Below, piece by piece: positions 17,021 through 26,200 of a stretch of 64,000 nucleotides of DNA (positions within the stretch are counted from its first letter, which is position 1; the number at the start of each line of letters is the position of its first letter). The stretch covers positions 1 through 64,000 of the forward strand of contig CACBMD010000002.1 in assembly GCA_902539895.1 (NCBI GenBank), given 5' to 3'. This DNA is from an uncultured SAR116 cluster alpha proteobacterium (GTDB taxonomy: Bacteria > Pseudomonadota > Alphaproteobacteria > Puniceispirillales > Marisalimonadaceae). A program made the translations under genes and the position numbers. A model generated the notes under the pieces. It had not been told where the DNA came from, ran no database searches, and saw only the letters and a list, made by a program, of their open reading frames with translations.

Positions 17021-18137
17021 AAATTTTAGATTTTTTATAAAAGTAATTGTATTTATTGTTTTTTTTATTCCTTATTTTGCTTTTTCAAATTTAAAAAAAT
17101 GTGAATATGATAAAAAACTTTGTGATAAACTAAATCAAGTAGTTGGTATTAAAACTCCAATGATGGTTGCAAGTGGTACCTTGATTAATGACGAATTAAT
17201 AGTCACTAATAGGCATGTAGTAGAAGATCATGAGCAGTTTATCATTAGATTTAATGATGGTAGGATAAAAAAAGCCTTTCCTTTACCTCACAACTTTCCT
17301 GCAGATTTAGCAATTCTAACTTTGAATAAAGAAACTAATATTTCAAATCAATTTGTACAATCATCTGAAATAAATGGGATGATTAGAGTTATAGCTTTTG
17401 ATCAAGGAAGAAAATCAAATCGTATTTATGATAAAGGTAAAATAATTTCCTTTACCGATATAAAAACTTTTCCTCAATCTAGAATACATACTGATGCAAA
17501 AAGTCTTCCTGGTAATAGTGGTGGAGCTGTAGTTGATGACACTGGAAATTTAGTTGGTATTTTGGCTTCAGGAGATGGAAATATTAATGAAATCATTCCT
17601 ATTTCATTAGTTAATGAAGTTATAAAGAATACTAGTAAGCATCACAAAGAAAACTTCTTTAAAACTGGTAACAATATTAGGTTATGTGCAGACAATCTTG
17701 AAGAGGCTAAATATATTCAAAAAAACCTAAACGATAAAATAGCAAATAACATAGACAATTATTGTTGGAATTCTAAGAACAAACAACTTATTGATCAAGC
17801 TGGTCAAACTTTTGGAAGGTTAGGGGATCTCAATAAGGCAAGAAAATTTCTTGAGAAGAGCTTGACACTTGATCCTTCTAGCCCAAACTCTCTTATTTCT
17901 TTGGCTATTGTATATCATATACAAAGAGATTTAGAAAAAGAAAGACCCTTAATATTAAAATTGCTTAAGCTTACACCTGAAAATCCACAAGTTTTGAGGC
18001 TGGGTGTACAGGTTGCTGGCATCTTAAAAGATAAAAACATGTCTGATAATGTTTTAGAACTTATGTCTAAGTATAATAAAGATGCTTTACCACTTGCAAA
18101 AAAATTTATTGAAAATGCTTTTAAATCTAATCAATAA
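17010..18137 (+). CDS. exported trypsin-like serine protease with C-terminal TPR
   Basis: 375 residues from MLNKNFRFFIKV, chosen because it gives a clean signal peptide (1-26, ending YFAFS); a start 14 codons earlier would spoil it. The chymotrypsin-like fold carries His69 (VTNRHVVED), Asp99 (FPADLAIL) and Ser170 (LPGNSGGAVV), so it should be active. No PDZ domain follows, unlike DegP/HtrA. Instead residues about 265-345 hold TPR-like helices (LNKARKFLEKSLTLDPSSPN). Periplasmic or secreted. It ends in an 11-base overlap with the convergent subtilisin-like gene. Confidence 0.87.
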   Translation: MLNKNFRFFIKVIVFIVFFIPYFAFSNLKKCEYDKKLCDKLNQVVGIKTPMMVASGTLINDELIVTNRHVVEDHEQFIIRFNDGRIKKAFPLPHNFPADLAILTLNKETNISNQFVQSSEINGMIRVIAFDQGRKSNRIYDKGKIISFTDIKTFPQSRIHTDAKSLPGNSGGAVVDDTGNLVGILASGDGNINEIIPISLVNEVIKNTSKHHKENFFKTGNNIRLCADNLEEAKYIQKNLNDKIANNIDNYCWNSKNKQLIDQAGQTFGRLGDLNKARKFLEKSLTLDPSSPNSLISLAIVYHIQRDLEKERPLILKLLKLTPENPQVLRLGVQVAGILKDKNMSDNVLELMSKYNKDALPLAKKFIENAFKSNQ

Positions 18138-19383
18138 GGTAATTGTCTAAAGGGTCAGGAATCCAGCCATATTTTGTTATTTTCTTTCCTTTTTGTATAG
18201 CTCTTTTCTTTAAAAAAATTAATATATCATCTATGGATGCTTTTGAATTTTTATCAATGTATCTTGAAACTAAAGCGACTAATCTTGGAACTGCATAACT
18301 TGTGCCGCCAGTTGAAGCTCTTACCCCTCTATGATCGATTATTTCTACGCGTTCTGCTGGCAAGATAAAATCAACCGAAGATCTTCCATAGTTAGATCCT
18401 CTCCCTAGCCTGCCTGTTTGATCTGAAGATGTTACTGTAATAATGTTGTCTAAGTCTAATGAAGCGGGGTATATAGGTCTTTTATCGATATTAAAACCAT
18501 TATTTCCTGCAGAAACAACAAAAAGAATATCTTTATGCTTTTCTAAAGCCTCTTTAAAGCAAACCCAATCTAAAATATTGTCTGAACCCATTGATAAACT
18601 TACAAGCTTAATTGAATTTTCAGCAATATGGTCTATCAAATCTTTAAATTTGCACATATCATTAGCTGGAAACCTATATGGCGCTATATTAGATTCAGGA
18701 GCCTCTTTTGATAATACACTAAATACAGTTGTGCCGTGGTGTCTGGGATAAAAGGGGTTTTGCCTTGGATCACTATCGAATGGTTTATTATCATTATCCC
18801 AAAAATCATATCCAATTATTTTTTTATTTTTAGTTGCTATATTTTTTTTAAATTTTTCTATTGTATAATTTATACCAGTATCAATTAAACCAATTATATT
18901 TTTATTACTTTCATTATTTATAATGGGTAAATCTGGATTTAGAAATTTTGTTTCTATTATATTATAATTAGACATATCCACTGAATTTATTTTAATTGGG
19001 ATATCTTTTTTGTCATAAATCAATACTCTAGCACTTTTAATTTTACAATTCTTGTTAGAGCGTAATTCTAAGATGGGTTTATTTAAAAGACTATAAAAAG
19101 TAAAAATAAGTTTTAGGATTTCTTTTTTTCTAACAAATGATTGTAATTTTAATTTTATTTTTTTATTATTATTTATAAGTAATTGATAATTATCGCTTTT
19201 TTCTGTTGTAATCCATTCGTCTTCAATATTTTTGTTCGTAATATTAGAGACTAATTTAGAACAAAATTGATCATGATAATTTTTAACTTCATAAAGCTCA
19301 TAATCATTTGTGTTACCAAAGCTTATCCTGGGTAAAAGTATTATAAAAATGCTTAAAATCAAAAATTTATTTATTAATATCAT
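18127..19383 (-). CDS. exported subtilisin-like (S8) serine protease
   Basis: 418 residues with a signal peptide (1-23, ending RISFG). An N-terminal region of about 135 residues (25-160), Lys/Asn-rich, could be a propeptide. The catalytic triad is Asp168 (GLIDTGIN), His216 (RHHGTTVFSVL) and Ser362 (GGTSYAVPR), with the oxyanion Asn in SAGNNG (about 294). All are intact. It is shorter than many secreted subtilases and has no C-terminal sorting domain. Substrate unknown. Tail to tail with the trypsin-like protease; the SDR at 19387 ends only 3 bases before its start codon, so they are probably cotranscribed. Confidence 0.9.
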   Translation of the reverse strand: MILINKFLILSIFIILLPRISFGNTNDYELYEVKNYHDQFCSKLVSNITNKNIEDEWITTEKSDNYQLLINNNKKIKLKLQSFVRKKEILKLIFTFYSLLNKPILELRSNKNCKIKSARVLIYDKKDIPIKINSVDMSNYNIIETKFLNPDLPIINNESNKNIIGLIDTGINYTIEKFKKNIATKNKKIIGYDFWDNDNKPFDSDPRQNPFYPRHHGTTVFSVLSKEAPESNIAPYRFPANDMCKFKDLIDHIAENSIKLVSLSMGSDNILDWVCFKEALEKHKDILFVVSAGNNGFNIDKRPIYPASLDLDNIITVTSSDQTGRLGRGSNYGRSSVDFILPAERVEIIDHRGVRASTGGTSYAVPRLVALVSRYIDKNSKASIDDILIFLKKRAIQKGKKITKYGWIPDPLDNYLID

Positions 19384-19386
19384 TTT

Positions 19387-20148
19387 TTATTTTCTTAGAG
19401 AAGGAAGTCCAACCCCAGTAGCTTCAAAACCTCCATCTACAGCTAAAATTTGACCAGTAATGTATGATGCTTTTTCAGATGCTAAAAAGTAAATAGCATT
19501 AGCTATTTCATATTCGGTTCCATATCTATTTAATGGAATTGCATCATGGTATGCATCTATTATGTCTTGAGTATGAACTGCCATAGCAAGCTTTGTTTTT
19601 ACTGGTCCGGGTGCAACACAATTAACTCGGATCCCATATTCACCTAATTCAGCAGCCTGTTGCTTCGTGAGTTGTATTATGGCAGCTTTTGATGTTCCAT
19701 ATGCAACTCTTAATGTCGATGCTCTAAGTCCAGATATAGATGCTACATTGATAATGCTTCCTTTAGTGGTTTTTAGATAATTGATTGCTTTTTGTGAGCA
19801 CATAAAAGCACCATCTAAATTTGTTTTCATTACTTCATTCCATCGTTTAAAGTCTGTCATCTCTATTGAACCAAAATCTGCAACACCTGCATTGTTAACT
19901 AAAACATCTACTCTGTCATGCCATTCAAGAATTTTCTGATACATCATTTCTACGTTGTTATAATCTGAAATATCATAACAAAATGATTTCATTGAATTAT
20001 TTGCTAAAGATAAATTTGAAAGCTCGTTTTTATCTCTATCAACTATTGCTACTTTATAGTCATTTTGACTAAATAATTTTGCAGTTGCTAGACCAATTCC
20101 CCTTGCAGCACCTGTTACTATAGCTAATTTTTTCTTTGTTGATTCCAT
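19387..20148 (-). CDS. short-chain dehydrogenase/reductase
   Basis: 253 residues, classical SDR length. TGAARGIG (12-19), Asp37 after strand 2 (NAD preference), NNAG (85-88), catalytic Ser137/139, Tyr150 and Lys154, and the C-terminal ITGQILAVDGGF are all intact. Probably oxidises a secondary alcohol or reduces a keto group on an unknown small substrate. It lies between a GST gene (19 bases upstream on the same strand) and the subtilase, so it may belong to a GST-SDR detoxification or catabolic pair. Confidence 0.92.
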   Translation of the reverse strand: MESTKKKLAIVTGAARGIGLATAKLFSQNDYKVAIVDRDKNELSNLSLANNSMKSFCYDISDYNNVEMMYQKILEWHDRVDVLVNNAGVADFGSIEMTDFKRWNEVMKTNLDGAFMCSQKAINYLKTTKGSIINVASISGLRASTLRVAYGTSKAAIIQLTKQQAAELGEYGIRVNCVAPGPVKTKLAMAVHTQDIIDAYHDAIPLNRYGTEYEIANAIYFLASEKASYITGQILAVDGGFEATGVGLPSLRK

Positions 20149-20167
20149 AATCTACTAACTTAAGAAA

Positions 20168-20812
20168 TTAATCGTTATCTAACAAAGGGTTTGATGGTCT
20201 TTTTTCTAAGTCGGATTTCCACCGATAAACGTTTTTATACTTTTGTCCAAAATCAATTTTTAACATATTAGATAGATTAAACATAAAATGGCTAGTTATA
20301 TCAGCTATGGTAAATTTATCACCTAAAAGAAACTTATTTTTAGATAGATGTGGTTCGATCCTATTTAATAAAATATCAAACATCTCAATTCCACGTTCTA
20401 CTATTTCTGGAGACTGAGTGATGCTAGTTCGAGTTCCTGGAACAACCTTTCCCTTAAAAAATGATGTTTTATTTCGTACAGAATGTAATAGTGGTAAAAA
20501 CCCATCTAACTCAATTCTTCTATTCCACATATCAATAATTGCTCGTTCTTCTGTATCATTTCCAAATAATTTTGAGCTGTTAGATTGTTCATCCAAATAA
20601 CGACAAATTGAAATTGTTTCTGTAATTATTGTCCCATTTTCTAACTCTAAAAAAGGAATACAATTAAAAGGATTCATTGAATTATATGGTTCCTTGAATA
20701 ATTCATCTTCTCTAACATTTACTGAAATTGTTTCTAATTTTAATTTTTTTTCTCTTAAAAACATTTCAACTCTTAGAGCATTTGCAGCTGGTGCAAAAGT
20801 GTACAATTTCAT
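20168..20812 (-). CDS. glutathione S-transferase family protein
   Basis: 214 residues with an N-terminal thioredoxin-like domain (1-80: MKLYTFAPAANALRVEMFL, then IPFLELENGTIITETISICRYL, split here for clarity) and an all-helical C-terminal domain with the N-capping pattern LGDKFTIADI (about 163-172). The Glu/Ser pair of the G-site (TETIS) is present. Bacterial GSTs of this sort conjugate or reduce electrophiles with glutathione. One of three GST-fold proteins in the window; cotranscribed with the SDR at 19387. Confidence 0.88.
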   Translation of the reverse strand: MKLYTFAPAANALRVEMFLREKKLKLETISVNVREDELFKEPYNSMNPFNCIPFLELENGTIITETISICRYLDEQSNSSKLFGNDTEERAIIDMWNRRIELDGFLPLLHSVRNKTSFFKGKVVPGTRTSITQSPEIVERGIEMFDILLNRIEPHLSKNKFLLGDKFTIADITSHFMFNLSNMLKIDFGQKYKNVYRWKSDLEKRPSNPLLDND

Positions 20813-20853
20813 TAAAAAAATCCTTTCATTTGAATATTGATAAAAATTATAGA

Positions 20854-21615
20854 TTAATTTTTAATTTTATATCCTGTTTTAAATATGTACCAAATTATGC
20901 TTATACAAATACTTGTAAAAATTAACATAAATATAATACTAGTAAAAATAGGAACATCACCCACACCAAAAAAAGACCATCTAAAACCTGAGATTAAATA
21001 AACAATTGGGTTTAGTAGAGCAAAATTTTGCCAAAATGGGGGAAGCATATCTATTGTGTAAAAACTACCTCCTAAAAAAACTAAAGGTGTAATAATAAGC
21101 ATTGGGACAATATTCAGCTGCTCAAAATTGTCTGAGACTATACCAATTATAAATCCTAAAAGGCTAAACGTCATACAAGTGATTAATAAAAAACAAAGCA
21201 TAAAAAAGGGATATTTAATATCTAAGTCTACAAATAGATAAGATGTGCACAATATTATTAAACCAATAGAGAATGCTTTTGTAGTTGCAGCACCTACATA
21301 TCCAATAACTATTTCTACAAAAGATAATGGGGCAGATAATAGTTCATAAGTTGTTCCAATAAATTTCGGAAAGTATATACCAAATGAGGCGTTGTTTACG
21401 CTTTGCATTTGTACAGTTAACATTATAAGTCCAGGTACAATAAATGCTCCATAAGAAACATTACTAATATTATCCATTCGTGATCCAATTGCAGCACCAA
21501 ATACAATAAAGTAAAGAATTGTTGATAAAACTGGTGATACAAGACTTTGTATAAGAGTTCTAAATGACCTATTCATCTCATATCTGTAAATTGCATGTAT
21601 GCCACGAATATTCAT
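20854..21615 (-). CDS. ABC-2 type transporter permease
   Basis: 253 residues with six hydrophobic segments (about 22-42, 55-75, 105-130, 138-160, 170-190, 225-247). It has the ABC-2 signature layout with an amphipathic N-terminal helix and the conserved PLVFLGGSFYTIDMLPPFWQ region near 175-195. It forms an export channel with the ATPase whose gene ends 3 bases before its start. Typical cargoes are polysaccharides, lipids or drugs; YadH/NodJ-like members exist, and the cargo here is unknown. Confidence 0.92.
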   Translation of the reverse strand: MNIRGIHAIYRYEMNRSFRTLIQSLVSPVLSTILYFIVFGAAIGSRMDNISNVSYGAFIVPGLIMLTVQMQSVNNASFGIYFPKFIGTTYELLSAPLSFVEIVIGYVGAATTKAFSIGLIILCTSYLFVDLDIKYPFFMLCFLLITCMTFSLLGFIIGIVSDNFEQLNIVPMLIITPLVFLGGSFYTIDMLPPFWQNFALLNPIVYLISGFRWSFFGVGDVPIFTSIIFMLIFTSICISIIWYIFKTGYKIKN

Positions 21616-21618
21616 AAA

Positions 21619-22539
21619 TTATTCCTTAATTATTTTTACAAAAATTTCTTCTAATGATGTTTCTTCTGTTTGGATGTCGAAAAGATTAATCCCAATTTTG
21701 TTCATATCTGATAGCAATGATGTAATTCCAGTTCTTTCTTTGCCAGTGTTATAATAATAAAGAAATGATTTACCTTCATCTATTAATTTCAAATTATATT
21801 TTTTTAGTTTTGTAGGAATAATATCTAGAGTTTTCTTCAACTTAACTTTGAGTGTTTTTACACTCATTCTTTTTATTAATTCCTTTTTTTCTTCTATCAA
21901 TAATAGTTCACCGTGATTGATTATGCCAATTCTGTCAGCAATCATTTCGGCCTCTTCAATATAGTGGGTAGTTAAAATTATCGTTACACCTTCGTTTTTT
22001 AACTCTTTTATAATACTCCACATATCCTTTCGCAATTCAACATCAACTCCTGCTGTTGGTTCATCTAAGAATAGTATTTGTGGATTATGGCTTAAGGCTT
22101 TTGCAATCATAACTCTTCTTTTCATGCCACCAGATAATGATTTTATAATATTATTTTTTTTGTCATAAAGTTGTAACTTAGTCAGAAGTTTTTCAATATA
22201 TTCATTATCATCTTTTTTCCCAAACAATCTTCTAGAAAATTTAACGGAATTTATTACTTTTTCAAATGGCTCAAGTGCTAGCTCTTGAGGCACTAAACCT
22301 ATAAGTTCTCGCGTTTTCCTATAATCTTTAATTACGTCTAATCCATTTACTTTGATTAGACCTGAAGTAATTGACGAGAGTCCACAAATAGTTGATATAA
22401 GGGTAGTTTTTCCCGCACCGTTTGGTCCAAGTAAGGCTATTATTTCACCTTGTCTAATTTTTAGGTTTAAGTTTTTTACTGCAGTAAAATTATTGTCATA
22501 TTTTTTTACAAGATTTTGAACATTTATTATTTCTGACAA
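21619..22539 (-). CDS. ABC-2 exporter ATPase (CcmA/NodI/YadG class)
   Basis: 306 residues. Walker A GPNGAGKTT (38-46), Q-loop (VPQE, about 84), signature LSGGMKRR (135-142) and Walker B ILFLDEPTAGVD (155-166) are intact. The CTxE-like C-terminal extension (about 220-306) is normal for drug or polysaccharide exporters. It energises the permease encoded 3 bases downstream. The two genes form a closed unit with nothing else obviously linked, so the cargo cannot be inferred. Confidence 0.93.
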   Translation of the reverse strand: MSEIINVQNLVKKYDNNFTAVKNLNLKIRQGEIIALLGPNGAGKTTLISTICGLSSITSGLIKVNGLDVIKDYRKTRELIGLVPQELALEPFEKVINSVKFSRRLFGKKDDNEYIEKLLTKLQLYDKKNNIIKSLSGGMKRRVMIAKALSHNPQILFLDEPTAGVDVELRKDMWSIIKELKNEGVTIILTTHYIEEAEMIADRIGIINHGELLLIEEKKELIKRMSVKTLKVKLKKTLDIIPTKLKKYNLKLIDEGKSFLYYYNTGKERTGITSLLSDMNKIGINLFDIQTEETSLEEIFVKIIKE

Positions 22540-22698
22540 TTTGTTTTCCAGTAATTTGCTGTATGTAAAATTTTAAAGAGTTGTATTTAAATAAATAATA
22601 CTAAATAATTGAATATCAACAAAATGGTAAATTTCAAAATTTTATATTTTTAAATTAAACATATTGTAATAACTTTTAAACAACTATGAAGGATTCTC

Positions 22699-22992
22699 AT
22701 GTTAGTAAAAATGGAAATTGATCTGGCTAAAGGTTTTGCGCCTTGGAAAGAAATGTTTATACAAAATGAATATAGATTAAATGCTCATGGAGGTAAATTA
22801 GTGTTTGCAGGTACGCCAAACGATAATGACAACAAATTGACTGTAATTATGGATTTTGAATCTATGGAATCACTAAAGAATTTTGGCAGTGACGAAGAAT
22901 TGACCAAGACCAGGGTTGAAGCAGGTGCTATGGTTGAGACTGGAGTTATGACAATTATGAATGAAGCATCTTTTATAAGCACCAAGTCATAA
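22699..22992 (+). CDS. small dimeric alpha/beta-barrel-like protein
   Basis: 97 residues beginning MLVKMEIDLAKGFAPWKEMF. The pattern of strand, helix (WKEMFIQNEYRLNAHG), strand (GKLVFAGTPNDND), strand (LTVIMDFESMES) and helix (LKNFGSDEELTKTRVEAG) suits DUF3764/DUF1330-like ferredoxin-fold proteins, which are small enzymes or binding proteins. AAGGA precedes the ATG. It stands alone between divergent and convergent genes. The fold call is by pattern only; function unknown. Confidence 0.65.
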   Translation: MLVKMEIDLAKGFAPWKEMFIQNEYRLNAHGGKLVFAGTPNDNDNKLTVIMDFESMESLKNFGSDEELTKTRVEAGAMVETGVMTIMNEASFISTKS

Positions 22993-23015
22993 ATAAAAAT
23001 TGAAATATATTTATT

Positions 23016-23729
23016 TTAAATTGGACAATCTTTGAATTTTGATCCAACTGTCTCAATAATTTTCGGTAATTTTTCAACTTCATCACATATTTTTAATATG
23101 TTAGGGTAGTTTATAAATGGCTTACCTTGACAAGCTTCTCTTAAAATTTCAAAACCACCTGTGTGTTCTACAGTCCTTATACAAGTATAAATAAATATAT
23201 CAGCATATGAGCATGAATTACCAGTGACAAAAGGAGCTAAGTTTTTGTCTTTTATGTGATTTTCTAAATATTGTAATCTTTTATGATGTAATTTTGTAAG
23301 ATTAGAAATTCCTAATTCCTTGCCACCTTCAGCTAATGTGTCTGTTAATCTTAAATTTCTCCAAAAAGTTTCATTATGGCCAGTAATAATGTCATGAAAT
23401 GGAGATAATACAAATGAGTAATAATCTTGTGCCCAAGACCAATACATAGCAGATAATGCTGCATTTTCAGTTGAAGTAGGCGTTAGAGGGCCTGGATATT
23501 TATTAGTTAAATACTGAACTATGGCCAATGAATCATTTAATTCTATTCCATTAGAATTGTCTTTTAACCATGGTATCGTTCCAAAAGGAGCCTGCGTATC
23601 TTTATCAAAGTCTTCACCCATAGGTTTACTCATAAGCAAATTAACTTTTATGTTATGCATTGCACAAATAATATTTATTTGAAGGCCTCTTCCTACAATC
23701 GGAAGATAAACAAGATTAATGTCAGTCAT
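23016..23729 (-). CDS. glutathione S-transferase family protein
   Basis: 237 residues starting MTDINLVYLPIVGRG. The frame is open 19 codons further, but GGAG sits 6 bases before the ATG at 23729. N-terminal thioredoxin-like domain with the G-site PFGTIPWLKDNSNGIELNDS (about 45-65) and an alpha-helical C-domain with VTGNSCSYADIFIY. GSTs of this kind act on electrophiles or catabolic intermediates. Divergent from the sirtuin gene with about 105 bases between. Confidence 0.87.
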   Translation of the reverse strand: MTDINLVYLPIVGRGLQINIICAMHNIKVNLLMSKPMGEDFDKDTQAPFGTIPWLKDNSNGIELNDSLAIVQYLTNKYPGPLTPTSTENAALSAMYWSWAQDYYSFVLSPFHDIITGHNETFWRNLRLTDTLAEGGKELGISNLTKLHHKRLQYLENHIKDKNLAPFVTGNSCSYADIFIYTCIRTVEHTGGFEILREACQGKPFINYPNILKICDEVEKLPKIIETVGSKFKDCPI

Positions 23730-23835
23730 TTTTAAACTCCAATATTTTTTATAATAAGATTTTTGCAGATTTGGAAAAAAAAGCAATAAATTGATTAGAT
23801 AGTTGTATCAAATACAGAATTAATGATAAGGCTTA

Positions 23836-24597
23836 ATGATGATAGATGAACTCTATATTACTGGGGCTGGTGTTAGTGCAAGTAGTGGTATACCAACATT
23901 TAGAGGAAATGATGGTTTTTGGACTGTAGGAAGCGTTAATTACACACCTCAAGAAATGGCTACTAGGTCCATGTATGAAAATTATCCAGCGGACTTTTTA
24001 TTATGGTATTTCAAAAGATTTGCTACTTACAGAAATGTTAAACCAAATTTAGCGCATTATTGGCTAGCTGACAAAAAGTTAATAACTCAAAATATTGATG
24101 GTTTAGACGGTAAGGCTGGAAATAAAGACTACATATCTATTCATGGAAGATTAGATAAAGTTGTTTGTTATAAAAATGAATTGGAAGAGCAAGTGCCATT
24201 TGATGCAAATTGGAATGAAATAGATTTATCTTTAAATCCAAGTGATGAAGTTTTAAAAAAGGAATTGTTGAAAAAGTTTAAAATCAAATTTTATAATGGT
24301 CATTTTATACCCCAAAACGGTATATCCTTAAAACCATATGTATTGTTATTTGATGAAATTTATACAGATTTATATAGAATTTCAGAAGCTGAAGATTGGA
24401 TGAACAAAGCACAAAAAATAATTTTTATAGGTACTTCATTTAGCGTTAACATTACTTCTATTGCATTAAGAAGTGCAATATCCAGAGGGATAAAAATAGA
24501 TATAGTAGATCCCAACCCAATTAAAATTAATTATGATAAAGTAAATTACCACCAAATGAATGCTGAAGAATATTGTAATTTTAGAAATTTAAATTAA
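23836..24597 (+). CDS. sirtuin (Sir2)-like protein lacking the zinc cysteines
   Basis: 253 residues. NAD-binding motifs are clear: GAGVSASSGIPTFRG (10-24), QNIDGLD (85-91), catalytic His103 in SIHGRL, and the later KPYVLLFDE and GTSFSVN. The usual zinc module, two CxxC pairs after the catalytic His, is missing: the segment 104-165 has one Cys (111) and a run of polar residues of ordinary length. The chemistry (deacylation or ADP-ribosylation) may be kept without the zinc ribbon, or changed. Two ATGs are in tandem (23836, 23839); the second has better spacing to AAGG. No linked substrate gene is seen. Confidence 0.82.
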   Translation: MMIDELYITGAGVSASSGIPTFRGNDGFWTVGSVNYTPQEMATRSMYENYPADFLLWYFKRFATYRNVKPNLAHYWLADKKLITQNIDGLDGKAGNKDYISIHGRLDKVVCYKNELEEQVPFDANWNEIDLSLNPSDEVLKKELLKKFKIKFYNGHFIPQNGISLKPYVLLFDEIYTDLYRISEAEDWMNKAQKIIFIGTSFSVNITSIALRSAISRGIKIDIVDPNPIKINYDKVNYHQMNAEEYCNFRNLN

Positions 24598-24600
24598 ATG

Positions 24601-25038
24601 TTATTTATTAATAGGAATCCATGTTGCACTTGCATAAGCAGCTAATCTTTGATCTTCTCTATATAAGTGAGATTGTAAAAAAACAATTGTTTTACCTTTT
24701 TTGATAAAACTTCCTTCGCATCTGACTTGCCCTCCTTTGATTGGAAGAAGGTATTTTACATTCATTTCTAATGTTGCTCCAGCACCCATTTTATGATGTA
24801 ATAAATGGCCCATAGATACATCTAAAGCGGTCGCTATGACACCACCATGAAGAGTTCCTTGAGGATTGAACATAGGACTTTTGGCTTCAAATGAGACTAT
24901 ACACAAATCATCTTTATAAGTAGTTTTAAAACCAAGAAACCTTGAAAGATAAAAAGAGCCAAAATCTTGTTCATCAGAACTATCTGCATCTGAAAGCATC
25001 TTGGCACCTAATTGTTTTATTTTTGCAGAATTATCCAT
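24601..25038 (-). CDS. PaaI-family hot-dog thioesterase
   Basis: 145 residues. The hot-dog active-site region FNPQGTLHGGVIATALDVSMG (about 57-77) has the His-Gly-Gly and the Asp at 73 used by PaaI/YdiI-type acyl-CoA thioesterases. The rest is the central strand set (LEMNVKYLLPIKGG). It would hydrolyse an aryl- or acyl-CoA. It ends 3 bases from the convergent sirtuin gene and is separated by about 50 bases from the enolase-superfamily gene on the same strand, so it may share its transcript. Confidence 0.88.
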   Translation of the reverse strand: MDNSAKIKQLGAKMLSDADSSDEQDFGSFYLSRFLGFKTTYKDDLCIVSFEAKSPMFNPQGTLHGGVIATALDVSMGHLLHHKMGAGATLEMNVKYLLPIKGGQVRCEGSFIKKGKTIVFLQSHLYREDQRLAAYASATWIPINK

Positions 25039-25086
25039 AAAATTTTCCTAAAATAATTAATTATTGAAAGAACAATTTATAATTTT

Positions 25087-26175
25087 TTAGTTGATAAGAA
25101 ATTTTGTTAACTTATCAAAATCAAAAATTATACCATGTCCAGGCATTTCAGAAGCTTGGGTGAAACCATCTTTAACTTTAAGTGGAGATTCAATGAATTC
25201 GTCAATTCTCCATGCATGGAATTCCAAATAAGACGCATTAGGGCATGATGCGAGTAGATGTACATGTAATTCATGAACTCCATGAGAACATATTGGTAAA
25301 TTATTTATTTCAGCCAATTTTGCTACTTTCATGAAAGGTGTAATGCCTCCACAAGTTGTTAAGTCAGGTTCAAGAAAATCAACACCACCAACATTAATAA
25401 GTTGATTAAATTCAGAAAGAGTATGAAGATTTTCACCCGCAGCAATTGGGATTTTTCCTAAAGATCTTAAGTGAGCATAACTTACAAAATCATCTGGTTT
25501 TATTGGCTCTTCAAGCCAAACTAGATTAAATTTTTCTATCTCTTTAAAAGCTATTACAGCTTGATCAATTCTCCATGCCTCATTAGCATCTGCCATTAAC
25601 ATTATATCATCTGGTAAATGAGTTCTCATGGCATCTAATCTTTTAATATCCTCAGATAAATGTTCTCTACCTAGCCTCATTTTGATTGATCTGAAGCCGT
25701 CATCAAGAGACTTAGAAGCTCCGTTAAGCAATTTTTCTATTGTAAAATTTAAATCAATATTTCCTGCATAAGCTAATACTTCTTTTTTAAAACCACCAAG
25801 CAATCTCCATAATGGTTCATTTAAGCATTTACCTTTAAGATCCCAAAGTGCAACATCAACAGCAGCAATAGCAAAACTTACAGGCGCACCCCTCCCGGCA
25901 TAGTGGGTGGCTTTCCACATTTCTTTCCATAGTAATTCAATTAATCTAGGATCCTTGTTCAAAATTATAGGTATAAAACTATTTTTTATAATTGAAGCAA
26001 TTGCTAAACCTTGATTTTCGTGAACAGTTATATACCCAATGCCATGCTCCCCGTCATCGTTTACAATTTTACAGATGACTAAATCAAATGCTTTCATGAC
26101 ACCTGCGGCAAAAGCTTCAACAGGTTCAGGCAAAGGTATTTTGTATGTATTTACTTCAATTTTTGATATTTCCAT
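25087..26175 (-). CDS. mandelate racemase/muconate lactonizing enzyme family (enolase superfamily)
   Basis: 362 residues. Catalytic elements: Lys165-x-Arg167 on strand 2 (IKMRLG, where KxK is the commoner form), Mg ligands Asp196 (MADANEAW), Glu222 (WLEEP) and Glu248 (AAGENL), Asp271, and His298 on strand 7 (CSHGVHELH). A His/Asp dyad plus KxR points to the mandelate-racemase branch, which contains sugar-acid dehydratases and racemases; the reaction (abstraction of a carboxylate alpha-proton) is safe, the substrate is not. Cotranscription with the monooxygenase upstream (25-base gap) suggests a catabolic set. Confidence 0.9.
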   Translation of the reverse strand: MEISKIEVNTYKIPLPEPVEAFAAGVMKAFDLVICKIVNDDGEHGIGYITVHENQGLAIASIIKNSFIPIILNKDPRLIELLWKEMWKATHYAGRGAPVSFAIAAVDVALWDLKGKCLNEPLWRLLGGFKKEVLAYAGNIDLNFTIEKLLNGASKSLDDGFRSIKMRLGREHLSEDIKRLDAMRTHLPDDIMLMADANEAWRIDQAVIAFKEIEKFNLVWLEEPIKPDDFVSYAHLRSLGKIPIAAGENLHTLSEFNQLINVGGVDFLEPDLTTCGGITPFMKVAKLAEINNLPICSHGVHELHVHLLASCPNASYLEFHAWRIDEFIESPLKVKDGFTQASEMPGHGIIFDFDKLTKFLIN

Positions 26176-26200
26176 TTTATTTCCCTATTAAATATAAGAA

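Noticed and set aside
23836..24597. Reading the sirtuin as part of a defence system
   Set aside because: No nuclease, Argonaute, HerA-like ATPase or STING-type partner is adjacent; neighbours are a GST and a thioesterase on the other strand.
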